DNA of 12,567 nucleotides, from positions 1 to 12,567 of the forward strand of contig JBDTRY010000101.1 of NCBI GenBank assembly GCA_039931435.1, given 5' to 3'. A model generated the notes under the pieces. It saw only the letters and a list, made by a program, of their open reading frames with translations. It made no database searches and had not been told where the DNA came from. The stretch's first letter is position 1; the number at the start of each line of letters is the position of its first letter. Positions 1 through 7,416 of the stretch are shown in pieces. Made by a program: the position numbers and the translations under genes. The DNA is from JBDTRY01 sp039931435. Its GTDB lineage: Bacteria; Acidobacteriota; Thermoanaerobaculia; Gp7-AA8.

Positions 1-9
1 ACCACGGCG

Positions 10-43
10 TGTCATCCTGAAGCGTCGAGCGAAGGATCTCTTC
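10..43 (+). repeat. Short interspersed repeat, copy A
   Basis: This copy begins TGTCATCCTGA and ends GAAGGATCTCTTC. Its last 13 bases (31-43) are matched exactly, in inverted orientation, by bases 86-98, and its first 8 bases (10-17) are matched in inverted orientation by 182-189. The 'GTCATCCTGA...GCGAAGGATCTC' pattern is one I recognise as a common intergenic repeat in Acidobacteriota and several other environmental phyla; that recognition is from memory and was not searched. It lies downstream of the YfhO-like gene, so on the minus strand it would be transcribed as part of that gene's 3' region. Confidence 0.8.
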
Positions 44-85
44 TACCTTCCCGGCTGCGATCAATCGAAGGGCACCATTCTCGTT

Positions 86-125
86 GAAGAGATCCTTCGG
101 TCGCTGCGCTCCCTCAAGGGTCACA
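86..125 (-). repeat. Short interspersed repeat, copy B (inverted)
   Basis: The reverse complement starts TGTGACCCTTGAGGGAGCG and ends GACCGAAGGATCTCTTC, a diverged version of copy A that keeps the 13-base GAAGGATCTCTTC end perfectly. Copies A and B face each other across about 42 bases and could pair as a 13 bp hairpin in either transcript. The middle of the unit (AGCGCAGCGACCG) differs from copy A, so only the ends are conserved here. Confidence 0.75.
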
Positions 126-153
126 AGCTCCCTACACCCGCAAGAATAACGGC

Positions 154-189
154 GCGAGATCCCTCCTCGCTCCGCTCGTCGGGATGACA
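154..189 (-). repeat. Short interspersed repeat, copy C (inverted)
   Basis: The reverse complement starts TGTCATCCCGACGAGCGG and ends GGAGGGATCTCGC. It has the same layout as copy A (TGTCATCC start, a GAGCG-rich middle, GGATCTC end), with a changed tail. It is the copy nearest the YfhO-like stop codon, which lies 24 bases away. Copies A and C are inverted relative to each other, so the whole 10-189 block has terminal inverted repeats. The rest of 1-212 holds no convincing gene. Confidence 0.7.
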
Positions 190-212
190 CCTGCGTGGGT
201 TAGCGTGGGCTT

Positions 213-2678
213 TCATCGGTAACCCGCGAGCCGCCTTCGCCAGATCACGACACCCCAACCCGACAACAGCAGGATTGTCCCCAGTGAAATCCATGCTCCC
301 GCCACGAACGAGAGTGGCCGATAGCGCACGGACACTCGCGAGTGTCCGGGCGGAACGACAAATCCCAGAAAAGCGTTGTTTACCTCGATTACTACCAACT
401 GCTGCTCTCCGCTCCACACTCGCCATCCGGGCCAGACGGGCTGACTGCCGACTATCAGCGTCCACCGAGGGGCATTGATATCCAGATCGAAGCTGTCGGG
501 GGTCCAGCGCAGAAACCGGACAGTGGCCAGCGGCGAGCCCGGCGGATGGGGAGTGAGAAGATCCCCGCGCACCTTCGCGAAGAGAGATGTGTGAATTTTC
601 TCGAGGATGACCGTATTGGCCCAATCACGGTTTCCCAGAATTCTGTGAAACCGCTCCCGATCATCGAACTCGTTGATGACATTTCGAGCGGCGTAGAACC
701 GGGGTAGAGCAGCGCGGTTCTCATAGACCCTTCCGTCGGCGCCGTAGTAAACGAGAACAAATCGATCGCTTTGGTAAGGCTCCCCCGGACCGGTAATCAG
801 GTACCGGACATTGAGATAGTCGATGTAGGGATCCTCGAAATTCTTCACGACACCAAAGTAGTCGAAGCTGGAGTAGCCGGTGAAAACCCGCATAGCCCCG
901 ATGAACTTGCCGTAGGCCATCGGATCGTGAGAACGGATGTCTTCCAACCCGAACATGCCTGCCGAATTAGGGAAGAAGGTCGGGCCGGTCGCCGCGATAC
1001 GGAAGGGAGCCAGTTCACCCGGTCGCGGGTGATTCTGCCTTCGCTGAAGGAATTGAATGAGCGGAGTCATGGGATACAGCTCCCTGGCCGGAATGACCGA
1101 GTTCCACGGTCTGCCGAAAGCCCAGAGATCGCATAACGCCATGATCGTCATCAGCGAGAGAGCTACAGTTCGCCGCCGGCCGGCGAGTTGAACGGCTACG
1201 ACTGCCGTAAGCAGGACCCCCACTTTCAGCAGGCCTGTGGCGATGGCGTGGTGCTCGGCCGAAATCCAGGGAAAGTCCATTACCGCAAAGGTCCCCGCCA
1301 GAAGAATCAAACCGGCCGCGGCAGAAAGAGCCAGCGGCTTCCGATCGTTCCTCATCGCCAGATCGACGACGGCGCCGGCCATCACAGCGAAGAACCAGCA
1401 CAGCACGAATCGCAACCGGCCGTTCGCCGCAAGAGAAAAGAGAGGAAGCCGGTGGAACAGGTCTGCGAACGGCCACCAGCCAAGCGTGATGGGAAGAATC
1501 AGAGCGGACGCCAGAACCCAGAAGCAATCCACGTCACGCCATCGCCGTCGATGAAGGACGTGAAATAGCAGGCCGAACCATGCCGAAAACGCCAGGATGC
1601 CGGAGTATCCGCTGACAACCTCCGCGATTCCCGGGCCCCAGATGTTGTTCTCACGGATCGTGCCGAAAAAGTTCACGTGGAAATAGGGAATGATCACCTT
1701 CCACTCATGACGGGGTATGACACTGTCGATCGGCTGTGAGCGTAACCAGTCCATACGCTGCGATCGGGGAAGCGCTTCCATGAAAGGAAGCACGAACGGT
1801 GAGGCCAGGAGCAGCGCCGTCATACCTGCGCCCGTGAGAACTCCCAGTACGCGGATCGACCTCGCTTCCGGGCGTGCGATGAGGAGGAACGCTGCATAGA
1901 GGATCACCGCGAACATCGAATGGGCCGCACTCTCGGGGTGCCCATTGAGGAGCAGCACGGCAAAGACGGCTGAAAGAAACAGATACTGCGGGAAAGCAGG
2001 CCGCTGTACTACCCGATCGATTCCGTAAAACAGAGCGGGCAGGAATACCGCTACCGAAGCGTGGGGAAAATGAAGCCAGACAATGATGAAGGTTGAAAAG
2101 CCGAACGAGATCGCTGTCAGTATTGCTGCCAGTTCGCCATATCTTCGGCGGGCATAGAGAAACGCGAATGTCAGCGCCACCAGAATTTTCAGCGCCGCTT
2201 CACAGGTGAAGCTGTAGCCCAGGGGCAGAGGCAATGCCAGCAGCCTGAAGATCGAAAGGGCTGCGCTCTGTCCGTTCGCCAGCAGGGGATAGCCACCGCC
2301 GGCGTTCCGGTTCCAGAGCGGTGCCTGCAACGAGCGCCAGGCCTGGCGTACCTCGTGAGACCAGGGAACCATCTGCAGGATGACGTCGTTGATCTCGGTA
2401 TTGGCGCCCGGATCGGGAACGGCGTAGGCGCTCCACGGGATGATGCGGGTGGTGTAATCGGCGGGCACGTCCACGAATCGCTGCGTCAGTGGTCTGAAGA
2501 GAAAGGCCAGCACCAGAAGATAAAAGAGCGCGGCCACCCTCCAGCGCAGGCCGTCCGCGGAGAGCTTTCTCCAGACGAAAACCGCGGCACCGTAAATCAG
2601 TGCTACCCAGGCGAATGTGAGATTCACTCGCCGCTTATACGTGACCCCGCTCGATACTGTCCAGCGACGGGGCGGCAA
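213..2678 (-). CDS. YfhO family membrane protein (GT-C fold glycosyltransferase-like)
   Basis: An 821-residue polytopic membrane protein. The first periplasmic loop has the YfhO-type signature: an acidic residue before a Pro-Trp pair (Asp98, Pro105-Trp106), then PLWNRNAGGGYPLLANGQSA at about 120-139. About ten hydrophobic segments follow to roughly residue 540, then a soluble domain (about 550-780) containing YENRAALPRFYAARNV, and a last membrane helix ending RRRLAGYR. YfhO proteins are linked to glycosylation of envelope polymers such as teichoic acids, using lipid-linked sugars outside the cytoplasmic membrane; the substrate here is unknown. The start is unsure: 2678 is a TTG without a clear ribosome-binding site, and a GTG at 2627, right before the first membrane helix, is an alternative. 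An in-frame stop just upstream rules out a longer protein. It lies 28 bp after the Agl23-like gene and is probably co-transcribed with it. Confidence 0.88.
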   Translation of the reverse strand: MPPRRWTVSSGVTYKRRVNLTFAWVALIYGAAVFVWRKLSADGLRWRVAALFYLLVLAFLFRPLTQRFVDVPADYTTRIIPWSAYAVPDPGANTEINDVILQMVPWSHEVRQAWRSLQAPLWNRNAGGGYPLLANGQSAALSIFRLLALPLPLGYSFTCEAALKILVALTFAFLYARRRYGELAAILTAISFGFSTFIIVWLHFPHASVAVFLPALFYGIDRVVQRPAFPQYLFLSAVFAVLLLNGHPESAAHSMFAVILYAAFLLIARPEARSIRVLGVLTGAGMTALLLASPFVLPFMEALPRSQRMDWLRSQPIDSVIPRHEWKVIIPYFHVNFFGTIRENNIWGPGIAEVVSGYSGILAFSAWFGLLFHVLHRRRWRDVDCFWVLASALILPITLGWWPFADLFHRLPLFSLAANGRLRFVLCWFFAVMAGAVVDLAMRNDRKPLALSAAAGLILLAGTFAVMDFPWISAEHHAIATGLLKVGVLLTAVVAVQLAGRRRTVALSLMTIMALCDLWAFGRPWNSVIPARELYPMTPLIQFLQRRQNHPRPGELAPFRIAATGPTFFPNSAGMFGLEDIRSHDPMAYGKFIGAMRVFTGYSSFDYFGVVKNFEDPYIDYLNVRYLITGPGEPYQSDRFVLVYYGADGRVYENRAALPRFYAARNVINEFDDRERFHRILGNRDWANTVILEKIHTSLFAKVRGDLLTPHPPGSPLATVRFLRWTPDSFDLDINAPRWTLIVGSQPVWPGWRVWSGEQQLVVIEVNNAFLGFVVPPGHSRVSVRYRPLSFVAGAWISLGTILLLSGWGVVIWRRRLAGYR

Positions 2679-2706
2679 CAGGAACGAGCGTCACCGCGGT
2701 GAAACA

Positions 2707-4341
2707 TCAGGGGCAGTTCAGCGGACGATCGAGCACGTCCCGCCGGACCCACAGCACCGATTCCAGCCCATTGCGCTGCTTGTACTGCCGGACCTTCACG
2801 TAGCGGTCCGTGAGAAAAGGCTGCAGCGCAGTGTCCTGATCTGCTGAGCCGACAACCATCGCCGTCTGCGTGGGAGTGGGCGTACCGAAATAGGAGACGT
2901 TCTGGTAAGCCTGCAGATACCAGGGCAGCGGCCAGTACGAGTCATACATCACAGCCACCTCCGTGCGCGTTCCTGTTCCGGCGCGCTGGGAGATCGATTC
3001 GATCTCACTGACCATCTCCAGAAATTCGCGATGCGTCGGTGCGTAGACGTAAGGAATGGACTCATCGTCGTAGCGGAAATAGTTGAGGACGACCGCCTGA
3101 TACGTCGCCGCAATCAGGGCAATGGCGGCGATGGCCACGGCCAGGTTCACTCCGAAATTTCTGCAGACGGCGTCGATGGACCAGCCCGCCAGCAGGGCCA
3201 GCGGGATGAGGAAGTTCAAAGTCAGCCAGGGCGTCTTATAAGGCACGAGGGAGTACGCAGCGAAGAGCCCGAAGGCCCACAAGGCCACAAAGCGGAGAAA
3301 CCAGGAGTGGCGACGGAGAAAAACGAATACCGTACCGGCCACCGCCACGATCAGGATCGGAGATTCCTCTTTCAGCAGCCATTGCAGATAGCTGTACCAG
3401 GGGTGAACGTGCTGCTGTTCTCCGGTGCTCTTCCATATGGAGAGCGTCTTCAGCGCCCCGGAAACTCCTTCCCAGTAGCTGAAGAAGGAAGAATAGAGAA
3501 CGACGTTCACCGCGGCGAAGAGAATGGCAGAAGCAATGGCCACCGCCAGGATTCGTTCCGGCCCACCGAGAGAGGCGGCGGTGAGCTGTCCGGCCTCGTG
3601 ATCGCGGACAATCAGACGTCCCCAGACTGTTGACAGGAGAGCCGCGAGCAGGATGACGATCAGGGAGATGATCGCCGTTTCCTTCGTAGCGAACATGAGC
3701 GCGAGAGAGAGGGCGGCGAGGATCATCCACAGATCGCCCCTCCCCTCGAAATAGCGGGTGGCCGCAGAAACGGCTGCCAGGGTGAAAAAGACCAGAAGCA
3801 TCTCATGAATGAAATAGCGGGAGTGGAAGACGGCTCCCGGCGACACGGCCAGCAGAGCGGCCGAGGCCAGGCTGCCCACGTCACCGAGACGGCGGCGCAT
3901 TCCCAGGACGACAAGGAGGACTCCCATACCGAAAACGGCCGGCACGAGCCGCACAGCCACCGTATTCATTCCCAGCAACTCCGTGCTCACCCGCGCCGCA
4001 TAAGGCAGCGTGGGGCCGTGATAATTCGCCGGGTCGTAGTGGTAGATATTCTCGTTGGCCAGCCGGCGCAGGAAAAATCCATTCACCCCTTCGTCGTGAT
4101 GGAGGGGCTTCAATTCCAGCGCGTAAAGCCGCAGCACCGCGCCAACGATGAGGATGGTCAGGGCTAATATCCGCCACGAGCGCTCGGTCATCCCGTTGGC
4201 AACATCATCGCCGCCGCCGATTGGCTTTGTCGCCGCCTTCTTTTTCGGAGAGGCCTTCATTCCTGCCGAAGAATACAGGAGGTCCGGGTTCAGGCCGACC
4301 GCAGTTCCAGCTCGCCCGGCCAGTAAGTCGCTCTCAATCAC
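2707..4341 (-). CDS. Agl23/TIGR03663-like GT39-type membrane glycosyltransferase
   Basis: A 544-residue multi-spanning protein. After the first membrane helix (about 57-73) comes LKPLHHDEGVNGFFLRRL, the acidic-pair motif (Asp83-Glu84) of GT-C/GT39 enzymes, then NYHGPTLPYA, FHSRYFIHEM and FATKETAI. These match my recollection of the TIGR03663 family ('flippase activity-associated protein Agl23'), related to dolichyl-phosphate-mannose protein mannosyltransferases. Such enzymes move a sugar from a polyprenyl-phosphate carrier to an acceptor on the outer membrane face. About 12 hydrophobic stretches are followed by a soluble tail from about residue 425 (VSEIESISQRAGTG, PLPWYLQAYQNV). I kept the GTG start at 4341 because GAAGGA lies 4 bases upstream. 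An ATG at 4260 (MKASPKKK) or at 4191 (MTERSW) is possible, but neither has a well-spaced ribosome-binding site. It is divergent from the GT2 gene. Confidence 0.87.
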   Translation of the reverse strand: MIESDLLAGRAGTAVGLNPDLLYSSAGMKASPKKKAATKPIGGGDDVANGMTERSWRILALTILIVGAVLRLYALELKPLHHDEGVNGFFLRRLANENIYHYDPANYHGPTLPYAARVSTELLGMNTVAVRLVPAVFGMGVLLVVLGMRRRLGDVGSLASAALLAVSPGAVFHSRYFIHEMLLVFFTLAAVSAATRYFEGRGDLWMILAALSLALMFATKETAIISLIVILLAALLSTVWGRLIVRDHEAGQLTAASLGGPERILAVAIASAILFAAVNVVLYSSFFSYWEGVSGALKTLSIWKSTGEQQHVHPWYSYLQWLLKEESPILIVAVAGTVFVFLRRHSWFLRFVALWAFGLFAAYSLVPYKTPWLTLNFLIPLALLAGWSIDAVCRNFGVNLAVAIAAIALIAATYQAVVLNYFRYDDESIPYVYAPTHREFLEMVSEIESISQRAGTGTRTEVAVMYDSYWPLPWYLQAYQNVSYFGTPTPTQTAMVVGSADQDTALQPFLTDRYVKVRQYKQRNGLESVLWVRRDVLDRPLNCP

Positions 4342-4354
4342 GCGATCCTTCAGT

Positions 4355-4385
4355 CTGAACCGTGCCTGTCCGACCGGCGTAGAAT
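4355..4385 (+). promoter_or_regulatory. Possible promoter for the GT2 gene
   Basis: A TAGAAT hexamer (4380-4385, 5 of 6 to the -10 consensus) lies in the 59 bp divergent gap. The best -35 partner is a weak CTGAAC (4355-4360) at a long 19-base spacing. Transcription from it would begin near 4392, leaving a leader of about 9 bases before the ATG at 4401. That would fit the lack of a ribosome-binding site there. The sigma factor is unknown, so this is only a candidate. Confidence 0.22.
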
Positions 4386-4400
4386 GAGCGAACTCACCTG

Positions 4401-5138
4401 ATGTACGACGTCATCATCCCTGCCCGGAACGAGGAAAGCACGGTCGCCGACGTCGTGACGGCGGCGAGAGCTGCGCCAGGATGCACGACGGTCTTCGTCA
4501 TCGACGATGGATCAACGGACAACACGGCCACCAGGGCGGCTGCAGCCGGGGCCGTCGTCGTTCGGTCTTCGGGAAGCAAGAACAAAGGCCAGGCTCTGGC
4601 CACAGGCGTGGACGCTTCCGGTTCCGACGTTCTGGTTTTCTTCGACGCCGATATCCTCCACGCGCATCCCAGTCATTTCGAAGCGCTGGCCGGTCCGGTT
4701 ATCCGGGGACCTTATGAGATGTGCTGCGGCCTCGTGGACTACGGGTCGATTCGTGGCGCGATCTTCACTCGGCTCCCTCCCATCACCGGGCTGCGGGCAA
4801 TTCGCCGGTCGGTTTTCGAAGCGATCAGGGAAAACAGACGCAACGGATTTCAGATCGAGATCATGATCAACGAGGTGGTGGCGCGTGGCGGAATGCCCTC
4901 GGCCATCCGCACCCTCACAGGTGCTGACCACAGGTCCAAGGTACAGAAACTGGGCTGGTCACGCGGTGCCATGTCCCACATGGCCATGACACTGGAACTC
5001 CTGAATTGCTTTCGGTTTGTACCGCTCTGGACTTACGGCAGCTACCTGCGGCAACTGACCGTTCTGGCCCCCTCAAGGCGTGCGGATGAGGCTGCAACGC
5101 GAGGCCTGGACCAATCCGAACTCCTTAAAGAATCGTAG
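4401..5138 (+). CDS. Family 2 glycosyltransferase (GT-A fold)
   Basis: A 245-residue cytoplasmic GT2 enzyme that transfers a sugar from a nucleotide-sugar donor. The N-terminal half has the full signature: VIIPARNEE (4-12), VIDDGSTDNT (33-42) for nucleotide binding, SGSKNKGQAL (57-66) and the metal-binding Asp-X-Asp in VFFDADI (Asp82, Asp84). GFQIEIMINEV (149-159) is the acceptor-side region seen in DPM1-like and glucosyl-3-phosphoglycerate-synthase-like members. There are no membrane helices like those of bactoprenol glucosyltransferases. The donor, and whether the acceptor is a polyprenyl phosphate, cannot be read from sequence. There is no clear Shine-Dalgarno before the ATG. It lies divergent to the two GT-C genes, so it may make the lipid-linked sugar that they use, and it leads a likely operon with the two genes that follow, the nearest 26 bp away. 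Confidence 0.88.
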   Translation: MYDVIIPARNEESTVADVVTAARAAPGCTTVFVIDDGSTDNTATRAAAAGAVVVRSSGSKNKGQALATGVDASGSDVLVFFDADILHAHPSHFEALAGPVIRGPYEMCCGLVDYGSIRGAIFTRLPPITGLRAIRRSVFEAIRENRRNGFQIEIMINEVVARGGMPSAIRTLTGADHRSKVQKLGWSRGAMSHMAMTLELLNCFRFVPLWTYGSYLRQLTVLAPSRRADEAATRGLDQSELLKES

Positions 5139-5164
5139 ACTGAGGTATACAACGGGAGCAATCT

Positions 5165-5998
5165 ATGGATATCAAAAAAACTCTGTCTTTGATTCTGGGA
5201 ATCATTCTGTTCGGCGTGGCCCTGGCCAGCTGCACGGAGTCTTCCTCAGCAAAAGGGGCGACAGCTCCACAAACCGGCAGCGCCTCCGGTGAGCCCGACT
5301 ACTCGGGCTGGACCGCGCTGCTGACGAAGTATTACGACCCGCAAGGGGGCATGAACTACAAGGCCCTGAAAGCAGGCGACGCCGGAACTCTTCAGGCTCT
5401 CCGCCAGAAGATGGCCGGAGTAAACGTCGGATCGCTGTCGAAGAAAGAGCAACTGGCGTACTGGATCAACCTCTACAACATCAACGTCGTGAGCGTGGTC
5501 GTTGAGCACTATCCGCTGAAGTCCATCCGCGACCTTTCCACGGATCCGATCATCCGCCTGAATGTCTTCAAAACCGATCGTGTTCCCTTCGGCAAAGGTA
5601 AGATCGCTCTGAACGACATCGAGAATGACAGGATCCGGGAAGGATTCAAGGATCCCCGCATTCACTTCGCCATCAACTGCGCGGCGAAAAGCTGCCCTCC
5701 AATCCGAACGGAGGCCTACAGAGGAGCGAAGATCGACGAGCAACTCGACGATCAGGCACGAAAGTTTCTCAATGGACCGCATGGCGCTCGAGTGGAAATG
5801 AAGGGCAACACTGCGGTCGTACATGTGACAAAGATCATGGACTGGTTCGGGGATGACTTCGAGAAGTGGGGCGGCGGCAAGCAGGCATTCCTCCGCCGCT
5901 TCCTCAGCGGAGATAATCTCGCTGCCCTGAAAAGCGCGAAGACGATCCGATTCGATTACGATGACTACGACTGGGGCCTGAACGACGCTTCCAAATGA
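5165..5998 (+). CDS. DUF547 domain lipoprotein
   Basis: A 277-residue protein. It starts with a lipoprotein signal: MDIKKTL, a hydrophobic stretch, and the lipobox LASC with Cys23 as the predicted lipidated residue. A Ser/Gly/Thr-rich linker follows to about residue 45. The rest is a DUF547 domain: KEQLAYWINLYNINVV (94-109), the PLKSIRDL segment, INDIEN-like LNDIENDRIREGF (149-161), HFAINCAAKSCPPI (167-180, Cys172 and Cys177) and VVHVTKIMDWFGDDF (218-232). DUF547 is a widespread exported family that resembles papain-like/transglutaminase-like folds, but its biochemical role is not established. The ATG is preceded by GGGAG (5154-5158) with a 6-base spacer. It lies between the GT2 and radical SAM genes and is probably in the same transcript; its place in that pathway is unknown. 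Confidence 0.92.
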   Translation: MDIKKTLSLILGIILFGVALASCTESSSAKGATAPQTGSASGEPDYSGWTALLTKYYDPQGGMNYKALKAGDAGTLQALRQKMAGVNVGSLSKKEQLAYWINLYNINVVSVVVEHYPLKSIRDLSTDPIIRLNVFKTDRVPFGKGKIALNDIENDRIREGFKDPRIHFAINCAAKSCPPIRTEAYRGAKIDEQLDDQARKFLNGPHGARVEMKGNTAVVHVTKIMDWFGDDFEKWGGGKQAFLRRFLSGDNLAALKSAKTIRFDYDDYDWGLNDASK

Positions 5999-6015
5999 CC
6001 AACGGGGACCACTGA

Positions 6016-7377
6016 ATGATCGGACAACGAAAGACGCTGGGCACGCTCGTCTCGCTTTTTCGCGATCCCGTGACGGCTGAGAAGCGTCGTCTTCTCGCGG
6101 ATCGTTGGTCCGCTCTTCCTGATTCCCTGCGCAGGCCCACTCAGGGTCTGGGCCAGAAAGCGACCGGATGCGGCGCCACGATCGGCGTGCAGCCGAAGTG
6201 CGACTTTTCCTGTACCGGCTGTTATCTGGGGGCGGAGGCAAACACCATCCCTCCCCTGCCTCTGGCGCAGGTCCTCGAACAGCTCGACACCCTTCGCGCC
6301 CACCTCGGCCCGAAGAGCAATGTGCAGATCACAGACGGCGAAGTAACCCTGCGTCCGATCGAAGAACTGCTGCGAATCCTGACCTACGCCCGCTCGATCG
6401 GCATCGTGCCCATGGTCATGACCCACGGCGACAACCTTCGCAAGAATCCGGGACTGCTGGAACGGCTGATGGTCGATGGGTCACTCACCGAAATCTCCAT
6501 TCACATCGACATCACGCAGCGCGGACGACTGGGTTACCGCCTTCCCGCTTCCGAGGTCGAACTGATGCCGTTGCGCGACGAGTTCGCGGCCATGATCCGC
6601 TCAGCGCGAAAGAAAACCGGACTGCGGCTGCGTGCTGCGCAGACCCTGACCGTGACTCAGGAGAATCTGCCGCAGATCAGCGATGTGGTCACCTGGAGCA
6701 TCCACAACAGGGATGCCTTCAGCCTGATCAGCTTTCAACCCATGGCCCACGTGGGCCGGACCCGCGAGGGTCTGCAGGGAGTCACGTCTGCCGAGCTCTG
6801 GAGGGAAGTATCCCGTGCCACGGAACGATTCGGTCTGCCTTTCACCGGTCCGGACGCGATCCAGTTCGGCCATCCGCAATGCACCCGCTTCGTCCCACTG
6901 CTCGTGGTGGATCGCAACGACGCGCAACCGGAACTCATTCAGTTCGTACGCAACAGCGAGGAAGACATTGCCATCATGGGCCAGTACATGGAGAGCGGAA
7001 TCGCCGGTGCCGCTTTTCGTGACGACTGGCCGATGGAAATGCTCGCTCGCGGCGCAGGAATGGTCAAAGCCAGGCCACGGTGGATTGTGGGCAAGGGACT
7101 CCCATGGATGCTCCGCAAGATTCGCGACGGCGGGAAAACATCCATCACGTCCTTTGTGCTCGAGACGATTCGGGGCAAGGCCCGGCTGGGAAGTTTCACC
7201 CTGACAAGCCATCACTTCATGTCGCCGGCAGAGCTGGAAACCGAGCTGGGCAAGGAACGTCTGGATGCCTGCATTTTCAAGGTGCCGGTCAACGGAGAGA
7301 TGATTCCCATGTGCGCAGTGAACGCCGCGGGGTCACGCGAGCGCTTCTATGGCCAGCTCGCCTCCGCGGCACACTGA
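6016..7377 (+). CDS. Radical SAM enzyme, COG1964-like
   Basis: A 453-residue radical SAM protein. Cys62, Cys66 and Cys69 in KCDFSCTGCYLG form the CxxxCxxC motif that binds the SAM-cleaving [4Fe-4S] cluster. QITDGEVTLRP (104-114) is the SAM-binding 'GGE' strand, with Asp in place of the first Gly, and THGDN (136-140) and EISIHIDI (159-166) are later barrel strands. The C-terminal half has further cysteines: HPQC (Cys289), LTSHHFM (396-402), DACIF (Cys419) and IPMCAVNA (Cys433). The order H-P-x-C, H-F-M, Cys, Pro-x-Cys-x-x-Asn recalls the COG1964 group, which includes archaeal tetraether lipid synthase, where such cysteines hold auxiliary Fe-S clusters. The N-terminal rubredoxin-like part of that enzyme is absent. 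GGGGA-type ribosome-binding site at 6004-6008, 7 bases from the ATG. The gene is 17 bp after DUF547. Substrate unknown. Confidence 0.85.
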   Translation: MIGQRKTLGTLVSLFRDPVTAEKRRLLADRWSALPDSLRRPTQGLGQKATGCGATIGVQPKCDFSCTGCYLGAEANTIPPLPLAQVLEQLDTLRAHLGPKSNVQITDGEVTLRPIEELLRILTYARSIGIVPMVMTHGDNLRKNPGLLERLMVDGSLTEISIHIDITQRGRLGYRLPASEVELMPLRDEFAAMIRSARKKTGLRLRAAQTLTVTQENLPQISDVVTWSIHNRDAFSLISFQPMAHVGRTREGLQGVTSAELWREVSRATERFGLPFTGPDAIQFGHPQCTRFVPLLVVDRNDAQPELIQFVRNSEEDIAIMGQYMESGIAGAAFRDDWPMEMLARGAGMVKARPRWIVGKGLPWMLRKIRDGGKTSITSFVLETIRGKARLGSFTLTSHHFMSPAELETELGKERLDACIFKVPVNGEMIPMCAVNAAGSRERFYGQLASAAH

Positions 7378-7395
7378 GAGCGCCGGGGAAGTTTT

Positions 7396-7416
7396 CTCCA
7401 GGGTTATTGCCTGGAG
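7396..7416. terminator. Small hairpin between convergent genes, possible terminator
   Basis: CTCCAGG (7396-7402) and CCTGGAG (7410-7416) form a perfect 7 bp stem around a 7-base loop. The nucleoside hydrolase stop codon (7404-7406 on the plus strand) sits inside the loop. TTTT lies just before the stem on the plus strand, so neither transcript has a downstream U-run; this is not a textbook intrinsic terminator. The position between two facing stop codons, only 26 bp apart, suits a bidirectional transcript end or an RNA-stability hairpin. Confidence 0.35.

Noticed and set aside
1..212. The repeat block as a CRISPR array or transposon
   Set aside because: There are three diverged, differently oriented copies with no regular spacers and no transposase or cas gene in the window.
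5246..6241. A long open frame (331 codons) on the minus strand across DUF547 and the start of the radical SAM gene
   Set aside because: It is antisense to two genes with clear family motifs, its translation is low in hydrophobic structure and rich in Arg/Ser, and it spans a gene junction. It is a by-product of GC-rich codon use.
6168..7022. A 284-codon plus-strand frame inside the radical SAM gene
   Set aside because: It is a frame shift of the same DNA, extremely rich in Arg, His and Pro, and the main frame has intact Fe-S and SAM motifs.
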